Shown piece by piece: positions 35,783 through 44,600 of a DNA stretch of 64,000 nucleotides (the stretch's first letter is position 1; each line of letters begins with the position of its first letter). A model generated the notes under the pieces. That model did not search any database. It saw only the letters and a list, made by a program, of their open reading frames with translations, and was not told the DNA's origin. Position numbers and translations under genes: made by a program. Where the stretch lies: the NCBI RefSeq assembly GCF_013391695.1, contig NZ_JACBGH010000001.1, positions 124,001-188,000 of the forward strand, in the 5' to 3' direction. This stretch comes from Thiomicrorhabdus cannonii. Its GTDB lineage: Bacteria; Pseudomonadota; Gammaproteobacteria; Thiomicrospirales; Thiomicrospiraceae.

Positions 35783-37453
35783 ATGGCACAATTTGTCTAT
35801 ACCATGAACCGCGTCGGTAAAGTGGTTCCGCCTAACCGTCACATTCTTAAAGACATCTCCCTCTCTTTCTTCCCGGGCGCCAAAATCGGCGTATTAGGTC
35901 TTAACGGCTCAGGTAAATCCACCCTGTTGAAAATCATGGCCGGCATCGACACCGATATCATCGGTGAAGCGCGTCCACAACCGGGCATTAAAATCGGTTA
36001 CCTACCGCAAGAGCCGCAACTGGATGAAACCAAAGATGTACGCGGCAATATCGAAGAAGCCGTGGCCGACGTCAAACAAGCTTTGGCGGATTTGGATGCC
36101 GTGTATGCCGCCTATGCCGAACCCGACGCCGACTTTGACGCGCTGGCGAAAAAACAGGGCGAAATCGAAGATTTGATTCAGGCCAAAGACGGCCACAATC
36201 TCGACCGCAATCTGGACATCGCCGCCGACGCTCTTCGCCTGCCGCCTTGGGATGCCGACGTCTCCAAACTGTCGGGCGGTGAACGCCGCCGTGTCGCTTT
36301 GTGTAAACTGTTGCTGGAAAAACCGGACATGCTGCTGCTGGACGAACCGACCAACCACTTGGACGCCGAATCGATCGCCTGGCTGGAACGTTTCCTGTGC
36401 GACTTCCCGGGTACCGTTGTGGCGATCACCCACGACCGTTACTTCCTCGACAACGCCGCCGAATGGATTCTGGAGCTGGACCGTGGCGAAGGCATCCCTT
36501 ACCAGGGCAACTACTCTTCTTGGCTGGAACAGAAAGAGAAGCGTCTGGAACAGGAAGCCAAAACCGAAGCCGCCCGCATCAAGACCATGAAGAGCGAGTT
36601 GGAATGGGTACGCGCCAATCCGAAAGGCCGTCACGCCAAATCCAAAGCCCGCTTGGCCCGTTTTGACGAGTTGAGCAGCGTGGAGCACCAGAAGCGTAAC
36701 GAAACCAACGAAATCTACATTCCGGTCGCGGAACGTCTGGGTGAGAAAGTCATCGAAGTCAACCACATCACCAAAGGTTTCGGCGACCGCCTGTTGATCG
36801 ACGACTTGAATTTCCGCCTGCCGCAAGGTGGCATTGTCGGGATTATCGGTGCCAACGGCGCCGGTAAATCGACCCTGTTCCGCATGCTGACCGGCCAGGA
36901 AAAACCCGACACCGGCTCTATCGAATTCGGTGAAACAGTGCAACTTTCCTACGTGGATCAGAGCCGTGATGCATTGAATGACAACAATACCGTCTGGCAG
37001 GAAATTTCCGGCGGCGACGATATCTTTATGGTCGGCAATATGGAGTTCAACTCCCGCGCCTACTGCAGCCGCTTCAATTTCCGCGGCGGCGATCAGCAGA
37101 AGAAAATCGGCCAGCTTTCGGGCGGCGAGCGCAACCGCGTCCACCTAGCCAAAACCCTGCGCAGCGGCGGCAACGTATTGCTGCTCGACGAACCGACCAA
37201 CGACTTGGACGTGGAAACCCTGCGTGCTTTGGAAGAGGCGCTGCTGGAATTTGCCGGCTGTGCCGTGGTCATCTCGCACGACCGCTGGTTCCTGGACCGT
37301 ATCGCCACACACATCCTGGCGTTTGAAGGCGATTCGCACGTGGAATGGTTTGAGGGTAACTTCTCCGACTACGAGGCCGACCTGAAACGCCGTAAAGGCG
37401 CCGATGCCGCGCAACCGCACCGCATCAAGTACAAGCCGATCAGTAAAAACTAA
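35783..37453 (+). CDS. ettA: Energy-dependent translational throttle protein EttA (ABC-F)
   Basis: EttA binds the ribosomal E site and gates the first steps of elongation by energy state. The 556-residue ABC-F protein has no membrane domain and two ATPase domains: Walker A GLNGSGKST and signature LSGGERRRVALCKLL, then Walker A GANGAGKST and signature LSGGERNRVHLAKTL. A P-site tRNA interaction linker is present between the halves, with the EttA-type arm insertion in the first. AGGAAA precedes the start. Confidence 0.95.
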   Translation: MAQFVYTMNRVGKVVPPNRHILKDISLSFFPGAKIGVLGLNGSGKSTLLKIMAGIDTDIIGEARPQPGIKIGYLPQEPQLDETKDVRGNIEEAVADVKQALADLDAVYAAYAEPDADFDALAKKQGEIEDLIQAKDGHNLDRNLDIAADALRLPPWDADVSKLSGGERRRVALCKLLLEKPDMLLLDEPTNHLDAESIAWLERFLCDFPGTVVAITHDRYFLDNAAEWILELDRGEGIPYQGNYSSWLEQKEKRLEQEAKTEAARIKTMKSELEWVRANPKGRHAKSKARLARFDELSSVEHQKRNETNEIYIPVAERLGEKVIEVNHITKGFGDRLLIDDLNFRLPQGGIVGIIGANGAGKSTLFRMLTGQEKPDTGSIEFGETVQLSYVDQSRDALNDNNTVWQEISGGDDIFMVGNMEFNSRAYCSRFNFRGGDQQKKIGQLSGGERNRVHLAKTLRSGGNVLLLDEPTNDLDVETLRALEEALLEFAGCAVVISHDRWFLDRIATHILAFEGDSHVEWFEGNFSDYEADLKRRKGADAAQPHRIKYKPISKN

Positions 37454-37474
37454 TCTCAACGAAAGGACGCCGGC

Positions 37475-38383
37475 ATGAATCAAGAAAACCTCAACTCGCA
37501 TCTGATTGCCATTGCCAACGCCATGCCCGACCCGATTTTTATTATGGGTCAGGATGGCACTTATCTGGATATTGTCGGCGGCCAGGAGCGCACGCTCTAT
37601 GCCGACGGCAGCAGCCTGATCGGCAAGACCTACCGCGACGTTCTGCCTGAAAAGATGGCCGAACGCTTCCTCAAGGTCGTGCAAAAAGCCATCCAAACCG
37701 GGCATTTGCAGGAGATCGAGTACCAGCTGGCCAACAGCGACGTCAACGGCGTGTCCGAAGGCCCGCAGGGCGGCCAGTGGTATGAGGCGCGGGTTTATCC
37801 GATTGATTCCGATGCCTACGGCCAGCCGGCGGTCATCTGGCTGGCGATCAATATCACCAGCCGCAAACACATGGAAGAACAGATCGAACACCTCTCTTCC
37901 ACCGACCCGCTGACCAATCTCTACAACCGCGATTTCTTCCTCGGCATTGTCGATGAAGAGCTCAATAAAGCCAAACTCAACAAACAGGCGTTGTCGATGA
38001 TCAAGATCGATCTGGACTGCTTTAAGCGCATTACCGACGGCTACGGCCACGAGATGGGCGACAAGGCGATTCTGACGGCGGCTCATGCCATTAAGAACGT
38101 GGTCAAGGAGCTAGGTTATGTGGGACGTTTAAGTTGCGACCAGTTTATGGTGGTGCTACCGCAAGTTAAAGCCGTGGATGCCTTCCGTATCGCAAAACTG
38201 GCGCAGGAAACCATCTCTTCGCAGAACATCAAACTCGAAGAAGGCGTGGTGACCTGCCTGACGAGTAAAGCGGGCGTGACCGAACTGCGTCAGCCGGATG
38301 AAGACAGTCAGGTGCTTTTCAAACGCGTCAATGAGGCGATTCAATCGCTGACCAAGTCGCGTGAAATCACCAAAATTCAATAA
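37475..38383 (+). CDS. PAS plus degenerate GGDEF-domain protein
   Basis: A 302-residue soluble protein. Residues about 8-130 are PAS-like (MPDPIFIMGQDGTYLDIVGG, then a PAC-like segment). Residues 137-295 are a GGDEF fold (STDPLTNLYNRDFF, MIKIDLDCFKRITDGYGHEMGD). The active-site signature is SCDQF (residues 220-224) where GGDEF or GGEEF is required for c-di-GMP synthesis. It is therefore probably not an active cyclase; it may bind GTP or act as a receptor. It lies 22 bases after ettA and 37 bases before a DsrE-like gene, possibly one operon. Confidence 0.88.
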   Translation: MNQENLNSHLIAIANAMPDPIFIMGQDGTYLDIVGGQERTLYADGSSLIGKTYRDVLPEKMAERFLKVVQKAIQTGHLQEIEYQLANSDVNGVSEGPQGGQWYEARVYPIDSDAYGQPAVIWLAINITSRKHMEEQIEHLSSTDPLTNLYNRDFFLGIVDEELNKAKLNKQALSMIKIDLDCFKRITDGYGHEMGDKAILTAAHAIKNVVKELGYVGRLSCDQFMVVLPQVKAVDAFRIAKLAQETISSQNIKLEEGVVTCLTSKAGVTELRQPDEDSQVLFKRVNEAIQSLTKSREITKIQ

Positions 38384-38420
38384 ACGCAAACAACCAACCG
38401 CACACAACCAAGGAGTGGTT

Positions 38421-38909
38421 ATGAAAAACTTGTTTAAACGTTTTACCCAGGGTTTGGTATTGGCCGTCGCTTTTTTAGGTTTAAATACCCAAGCTGCCGA
38501 TGACGGTGCCAAGGTGGTTTACCACGTGGATTTTCAAGACACCACACGTTACTCCGCCACTCTGACCTCCATCAACAACATTCTTAACTTCTATGAAACG
38601 GAATTGATGGAACCGGAGGTGCATCTGGTGTTTGTAGGTTACGGCTTGCGCTTTACTACCGACGACAATCTGGACAACACCCCTTACAAAGCGGATGAAG
38701 AGCTGCTGAAGCGTCGTGAAGAACTCAAAGGCCGCCTGAATGCGCTGATGACGGTACGCGGTGTGAAAGTGCATCTGTGCGACAAGACGCGTGACGAAGT
38801 CGGTCTGCCACGTGACAAGGTCTACAAAGGGATCGATTTTGCTCCCTCCGGCGTTGCCAAGATCGCCATGCTGCAAAGCCAGGGCTATGCTTACCTGAAA
38901 ATCCAATAA
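38421..38909 (+). CDS. Exported DsrE-like protein
   Basis: A 162-residue protein with a signal peptide (MKNLFKRFTQGLVLAVAFLGLNTQAAD). The mature part has the DsrE/F-like core: KVVYHVDFQDTTRY, LVFVGYGLRF and a conserved cysteine in VKVHLCDKTRDEVG. Soluble DsrE proteins carry sulfur during oxidation, and this exported type is widespread in sulfur oxidisers but without a defined role. AAGGAGTGGTT precedes the ATG; the ORF is open upstream to 38361, overlapping the GGDEF gene. An inverted repeat pair follows. Confidence 0.8.
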   Translation: MKNLFKRFTQGLVLAVAFLGLNTQAADDGAKVVYHVDFQDTTRYSATLTSINNILNFYETELMEPEVHLVFVGYGLRFTTDDNLDNTPYKADEELLKRREELKGRLNALMTVRGVKVHLCDKTRDEVGLPRDKVYKGIDFAPSGVAKIAMLQSQGYAYLKIQ

Positions 38910-38935
38910 TAAGACTTCCCAAAAATTCGTCCAAC

Positions 38936-38986
38936 AAAACTGAACAGGCCGGGTAGAAATCTCTTCTACCCGGCCTGTTCAGTTTT
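38936..38986. repeat. Inverted pair of the dispersed repeat (23-bp stem)
   Basis: The most complete element in the window, with a perfect 23-pair stem (arms 38936-38958 and 38964-38986, 5-base loop). The arms contain the CTGAAC variant of the repeat. A T run follows on the plus strand, so it likely ends the DsrE-like transcript. Confidence 0.95.
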
Positions 38987-39050
38987 TACATTCCAATTTA
39001 TTTCGATTAGAGTAAATACACTTCGTATATTTTTAAATAACGGTTAAAAA

Positions 39051-39503
39051 ATGCTCGTACATATCGAAAAAGCGATTATTTCCGACATTCCATCTCTTAC
39101 ATCGCTACTCTTTCAACTATTCTCAAAAGAAGCAGAGTTCACGCCTGATATAACAGCACAGGAACAAAGTCTCCGCATGATCATCAACAACCCTCAATCC
39201 GGGGTAATCCTGACTGCGAAGCACAACGGTCAAACGATTGGAATGGTCAACTTACTCTTCACGGTTTCTACCGCTTTGGGCGGGAAGGTGATTTTGCTTG
39301 AGGATATGATTATTTCAGAGCAATACCGGTCTCAAGGCATTGGGTCGAAACTATTGGCTGAAGCCATTGCATTCGCAAATAGGGAAGGATTTAAAAGAAT
39401 AACACTGTTAACGGACTTAACCAATGAAATTGGACAGCAGTTCTATAGCTCGCATGGATTTACCAAATCAACAATGGTTCCCATGCGCTTATTATTAGGG
39501 TAA
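39051..39503 (+). CDS. GNAT-family N-acetyltransferase
   Basis: A 150-residue GNAT protein with the acetyl-CoA-binding segment EDMIISEQYRSQGIGSKLL (Q/R-x-x-G-x-G/A near residues 92-97) and the later FYSSHGF. The substrate is unknown. The gene is more AT-rich and uses A/T-ending codons more than its neighbours, with a weak ribosome-binding site. It may be a recent acquisition. It is bracketed by the 23-bp repeat hairpin on one side and the soxB terminator on the other. Confidence 0.85.
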   Translation: MLVHIEKAIISDIPSLTSLLFQLFSKEAEFTPDITAQEQSLRMIINNPQSGVILTAKHNGQTIGMVNLLFTVSTALGGKVILLEDMIISEQYRSQGIGSKLLAEAIAFANREGFKRITLLTDLTNEIGQQFYSSHGFTKSTMVPMRLLLG

Positions 39504-39539
39504 TTCCGACAACATTATTCATCCCCCAATAAACAAAAA

Positions 39540-39569
39540 AACCCGGCGCAGATAAATCTGGGCCGGGTT
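39540..39569 (-). terminator. Terminator after soxB
   Basis: A two-part stem (AACCCGGC/GCCGGGTT outside, CAGAT/ATCTG inside) is followed on the minus strand by seven or more T residues. It lies between convergent soxB and the GNAT gene. Confidence 0.88.
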
Positions 39570-39594
39570 CTTTGTATCAAGCTTAGCTAGAAAA

Positions 39595-41508
39595 TTAAGC
39601 CAATTTACCTGGGTAGTTTTCGATACCTGGGTTGTCCTTAACACCTTTAAGAACTGGGTGGTTAACTTTCTTCAGCTTCATGTCACCTTTGTGACGACGT
39701 AGGTAGTCAGCAGCAACGTCCCACATCAAGCGGCCAGAACCCACTGACTCAACCTGCGCCCAACCGGCAACAGTGTAAGTTTTGTTAGCTTCAAGCGGAG
39801 TGCCGTCGTCCAAACGCATGTCAGTAATACGCTTACCGAATTCTGCATTTGGCTCACAAGTGTAGTCCATACCACCTAGACGCACCATGTCACCACCTGA
39901 TTGCAGGTATGGGTCTTTTTGGAACAGGTTCTCACAGATACCTTCCAGGATATCTTTCATCTGCGCACCGGTCACAGTTGACTTGTAAGTCTCACCGTAA
40001 GTCATAGACGTTTCGTCCATGACGCGTTCCATCGTGATGGTTTCGCCTGCCAATACAGACGTACCCCAACGCACACCTGCAGACATTGCGATTTGCGCAT
40101 CGTGCTCTTCACGCAGCGAGTTTACGATAATCTGGTCCCATGTACCCATGAAGTTACCGCGACGATACAGCGTATCTTCAGCAACTGCCAACTCTTCGCT
40201 CAGGATTTCGCCGTAAGTTTTGCCTAGGCGCTCTTTGCTGTGGTAGTAGTCTGGGTTACGTGATTCGATGATGTCGGTGTCATACTTCTTCGCCCACAGG
40301 TGGTCGATGAAAGTAGTCACTTCTTTGTCTGCATCCAGAATGTTAGAGAATACAGGCAACAGTTTGTAGTCAACGCCTTTCAACTTACCGTTAACGATGT
40401 CCAGGTCCATACAGCCCACGAACTTACCGTTAGAACCGGCGTTGGTTACGTGACATACACCGCCTTCTGGTGTCTTAACTGGGATAGTCTTAGGAATACC
40501 GTCGTGCGTGTGACCGCCGAAGATCGCATCGATACCAGAAACGCGAGAAGCCATCTTGATATCTACGTCCATACCGTTGTGAGAGATCATCACGATGGCC
40601 GCTGGTTTTTCTTTTTCGCGGATCGCTTCAACCAACTCTTGCAATGCGTCTTCACGCAGACCGAATGACCAGTCTGGGAAGTTTGATTGTGGGTTAGCGT
40701 TAGCTGTACGTGGGAACGCCTGACCAACCACAGCGATACGCTCGCCGTTTACGATTTTGATGGTGTAAGGTTTGAATGCACGCGCTTCGTCTTCGCTGTA
40801 CAAACCAGTACCGTTGTGACGTTCTACCATTTCACGGTATGCGTCGCCGAACAAAGAGTCTTCTTTGATACGGATGTTTTGAGCCAGGAATTCACCCTTG
40901 AAGTTGTTCAGGTTACGCAACACTTCTTCTTCAGTGTAGGTAAATTCCCAGTGACCGGTCATGATGTCTACGCCCAACAGGTTAGACGCTTCAACCATGT
41001 CACCACCGCGTGTCCACAACGCAGTACCTGAACCGTGCCACAAGTCACCACCGTCCATAGTCAAGGTGTTTTCACGGCCGCCCGCTTGTTCACGCAGCTT
41101 GTCCAGCAACGTTTTAACGTGCGCGAAACCACCTACTTTACCGTAAGTTTCAGAAGCTTCCTGGAAGTTGATGTAAGTGAAAGCGTGCGCCAGAGGCGTA
41201 CCTTCTTGAACACCGATCTCTTTCAACAGTTTTGTCCCTACAACGTGTGGCAGCTTGCCGAAAGCAGGACCAGTGCCCAAGTTTACGTTTGGTTCACGGA
41301 AATAGATCGGCTTTAATTGCGCGTGTGTATCTGTAATGTGCAGAAGACGAACCTTGCCTTTCATTGGCTGGTTGTAGATTTCTGCAGATGCTTTAGCAGC
41401 CGCTGCCTTGTCTGCACCACCTGACATGGCGCTCGCTGTACCTGGTAACATCCCTGCGGCCGCAGCCATAGACATTACGTGTAAAAATTCACGACGATTT
41501 AAAGACAT
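39595..41508 (-). CDS. soxB: Thiosulfohydrolase SoxB
   Basis: SoxB hydrolyses the terminal sulfonate from SoxYZ-bound thiosulfate to release sulfate in the periplasm, using two manganese ions. The 637-residue protein begins with a Tat signal (NRREFLHVMSMAAAAGMLP). Calcineurin-type metal motifs are HITDTHAQLKP, MDGGDLWHGSGTALWTRGGDMV, SHNGMDVD and GGHTHDGIPK, and the C-terminal 5'-nucleotidase domain follows. Codon use leans to GGT, CGT, GTT and AAC, as in very highly expressed genes, unlike its neighbours. No soxXYZA is adjacent, as in the Thiomicrospira group, where sox genes are scattered. Confidence 0.97.
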   Translation of the reverse strand: MSLNRREFLHVMSMAAAAGMLPGTASAMSGGADKAAAAKASAEIYNQPMKGKVRLLHITDTHAQLKPIYFREPNVNLGTGPAFGKLPHVVGTKLLKEIGVQEGTPLAHAFTYINFQEASETYGKVGGFAHVKTLLDKLREQAGGRENTLTMDGGDLWHGSGTALWTRGGDMVEASNLLGVDIMTGHWEFTYTEEEVLRNLNNFKGEFLAQNIRIKEDSLFGDAYREMVERHNGTGLYSEDEARAFKPYTIKIVNGERIAVVGQAFPRTANANPQSNFPDWSFGLREDALQELVEAIREKEKPAAIVMISHNGMDVDIKMASRVSGIDAIFGGHTHDGIPKTIPVKTPEGGVCHVTNAGSNGKFVGCMDLDIVNGKLKGVDYKLLPVFSNILDADKEVTTFIDHLWAKKYDTDIIESRNPDYYHSKERLGKTYGEILSEELAVAEDTLYRRGNFMGTWDQIIVNSLREEHDAQIAMSAGVRWGTSVLAGETITMERVMDETSMTYGETYKSTVTGAQMKDILEGICENLFQKDPYLQSGGDMVRLGGMDYTCEPNAEFGKRITDMRLDDGTPLEANKTYTVAGWAQVESVGSGRLMWDVAADYLRRHKGDMKLKKVNHPVLKGVKDNPGIENYPGKLA

Positions 41509-41549
41509 TCGGTCTCTCTCCGTTTTAGTTTTAAGATGCGTAGCCCGCC

Positions 41550-41563
41550 AAACTCAACAGGCC
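41550..41563 (+). repeat. Truncated dispersed repeat in the soxB leader
   Basis: AAACTCAACAGGCC matches the left 14 bases of the repeat exactly, then diverges (ACC instead of GGG). It lies in the untranslated leader of soxB, about 40 bases upstream of the start codon. Confidence 0.7.
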
Positions 41564-41583
41564 ACCTTTAAAAAAGTCCAACA

Positions 41584-41612
41584 AATTTACTGGCCCGGGT
41601 GAGCAAAGTCAA
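41584..41612 (-). promoter_or_regulatory. soxB: Predicted soxB promoter
   Basis: On the minus strand TTGACT (41612-41607) and TAAATT (41589-41584) are 17 bases apart. The predicted transcription start is near 41577, giving a leader of about 70 bases. The -35 box coincides with one half of a perfect palindrome. Confidence 0.65.
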
Positions 41613-41633
41613 ATAAACGAAAGTTATTTGACT
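41607..41633. promoter_or_regulatory. Palindromic operator-like site overlapping the soxB -35 box
   Basis: AGTCAAATAA, 7 bases, TTATTTGACT: both 10-base half-sites are perfect. The centre is near 41620, about -43 from the predicted start, the classical position for an activator that contacts RNA polymerase. It is AT-rich and lacks a GC stem and T run, so it is unlikely to be a purL terminator. Confidence 0.65.
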
Positions 41634-41681
41634 ATAAGGTTTCTGGTATAAGAACTTTTGCTAACCCTATTAATTTAGCGC

Positions 41682-44600
41682 TTAGCCTACCCACTTACGC
41701 GCGTTGCGGAACAGACGCATCCAAGGCGCATCCTCCATCCAGTCATCTGGATGCCATGAGTTCTGCACGGTACGGAAAACACGCTCCGGGTGCGGCATCA
41801 TAATGGTGACGCGACCGTCCGGCGTGGTCAGTCCGGTCATGCCGTTGGCCGTGCCGTTCGGGTTGAACGGATAGGTTTCAGTCGGATTACCCTGGGCATC
41901 GACATAACGCACGCCAACCAATCCGTCCACTTGCGCGGCGTTACCGGCACCGAAATCCATGCGCCCTTCACCGTGCGCCACCGCCACCGGAATACGCGAA
42001 CCTTCCATGCCTTTCAGCAAAATAGAAGGCGATTCTTGAATTTCGACCAAAGAGAAGCGTGCTTCAAATTGCTCTGAGGTGTTGCGCACAAACGCCGGCC
42101 AGTTTTCCGCACCCGGAATAATCTCTTTGAGGTTGGAAAGCATCTGGCAGCCGTTACACACACCCAACGTAAAGGTGTCTTCACGCTTAAAGAAACCTTC
42201 AAACGTGGAACGCGCCGTTTCATTAAACAGAATCGAGTTCGCCCAACCGCGACCTGCGCCCAGCACGTCACCGTAAGAGAAGCCGCCGCAAGCGACCAGA
42301 CCGCGGAAGTCGTCAAACTTGACTGCACCGGACAGCACATCCGACATATGCACGTCAATCGCGTCAAACCCGGCTTTAGTGAAGGCCGCCGCCATTTCCT
42401 GCTGGCCGTTTACGCCTTGCTCACGCAAAATCGCCACCTTGGGACGCGACTTGCCGGCAAACTCGGCGGTGATGTCCTCATTAATATCAAAGGTCAATTT
42501 CACTGACAATTCGGTATTGGCATCATTGTCGATCGCATCGAACGCCTGCTTGGCGCAATCGGCATTGTCACGCAGCGCTTGCATACGGTAAGAGGTTTCT
42601 GACCACCACTTCTGCAACGTTTTACGCGGTTTGCTCAGTACCGCCTTACCATGTGCATTGATAACAATCTGATCATCCTGCACAGGCGAACCGATCCAGT
42701 GCGTCATTGCACCCAAACCGTGGGCGGCAAGAATATCGGCAACACGTGCCTTATCAGCAGACTTAACCTGCACAACCACACCCAACTCTTCGGCACACAA
42801 CGCCGCAACCGGCTCATTACCCAATGCAGACACATCCACATTCAAACCGCAGTGGCCGGCAAAGGCCATCTCTGCCAGCGTCACCAGCAAACCGCCGTCG
42901 GCGCGGTCGTGATATGCCACCATCAAGTCTTCGGCCAACATGGCTTGCGTGGCGTTGAACAGATTAATCAGGTCATCCGCTGAATCCAGATCGGCAGCAA
43001 TGTCGCCAATTTGGTTATAAACCTGTGCCAAACAACTCGCACCGATGCGGTTTTGGCCGCGACCCAAATCAATCACCAATAATTCCGTGTCACCCAGATC
43101 GGTACGCAACTGCGGTGTGACGGTTTTGCGCACATCTTCAACCGGCGCAAAGGCGGTGATGTTCAACGAAACCGGTGAAATCACCGCTTTGTCCTGATCG
43201 CCGTCTTTCCAGACGGTTTTCATCGACATGGAGTCTTTACCAACCGGCACGGCGATACCCAATGCAGGACACAATTCCAACCCGACGGTTTCAACGGCGT
43301 CATACAAAGCGGAATCCTCGCCCGGATGCCCGGCCGCGGCCATCCAGTTGGCGGACAATTTAATGTCGCTCATTTTGGCGATTTTAGTACAGGCGATATT
43401 GGTAATCGCTTCGGCAATCGCCAAACGCGCCGAAGCCTTCGGGTTAATCAGCGCGACTGGTGGGCGCTCGCCCGAGGCCATCGCTTCACCCGTATAAACA
43501 GTGTAATCAGAACAGGTAATACCCGCGTTGGCCACCGGCACCTGCCAAGGTCCGACCATTTGGTCACGCGTCACCATACCGGTGATGGTACGGTCACCGA
43601 TAGTAATCAAGAAAGACTTGTCGGCGATCGTCGGCAACTTCAACAGACGCTCAGTCGCCTCTTCCAAGTCAATCACCGCCGTTTCAAAACCGGGCTGAGG
43701 AATCAGGCGCGATTCGACCTTGCGATGCATCTTAGGCGGCTTGCCCAACAAGACATTCAACGGCATATCCACCGGATTGTTGTCAAACACCGTATCGTTC
43801 ACGACCAATTGCTGTTCGGCTGTCGCCTCACCCACCACCGCGTAAATGCAGCGTTCACGTTTACAGATTTCGATAAACTGATCGATCTTGTCCGGATAGA
43901 CCGCGATAACATAGCGTTCTTGCGATTCATTACTCCAGATTTCCATCGGCGACATGCCCGGTTCGTCATTCGGCACTTTGCGCAAATCGATACGCCCGCC
44001 TTTACCGGCATCGTTTACCAACTCAGGGAAGGCGTTGGAAATACCGCCTGCGCCCACGTCATGAATCGACGCGATTGGCGTGTCTTTTCCTAAATAAGTA
44101 CAACGGTCAATTACCTCTTGTGCACGACGCTCCATCTCCGGGTTTTCACGCTGCACTGATGCAAAATCCAATGCCTCGGAACCGGAACCGCTATCCACCG
44201 AAGACGCCGCACCGCCACCCAGGCCGATCAACATCGCCGGGCCACCCAGAATAACCAGCTTGGCACCGACCGGAATATCGCCTTTTTTGATATGCATATC
44301 ACGGATATTACCCAAACCGCCGGCCAACATAATCGGCTTGTGATAACCGCGCATCTCTTCACCGTTGTGCGTCATCAGCGGATTTTCATAGGTACGGAAA
44401 TAGCCGTTAATGGCCGGACGCCCGAACTCGTTGTTGAAGCCGGCCGCACCCAGCGGCCCTTCGATCATAATCTCAAAAGGCGTGACAATACGCCCGGGCT
44501 TGCCGTATTCACGCTCCCAAGGCTGTTTGAAACCCGGAATATTCAGGTTAGATACCGTAAAACCAGTCAGGCCGGCTTTAGGCTTGGAACCACGGCCGGT

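Noticed and set aside
36002-37144. 380-codon minus-strand frame
   Set aside because: Antisense to ettA, which has two complete ABC domains; no motif of its own.
41601-41640. Palindrome before soxB as a purL terminator
   Set aside because: The stem is AT-rich, has no following T run, and overlaps a well-spaced promoter, so an operator is the better reading.
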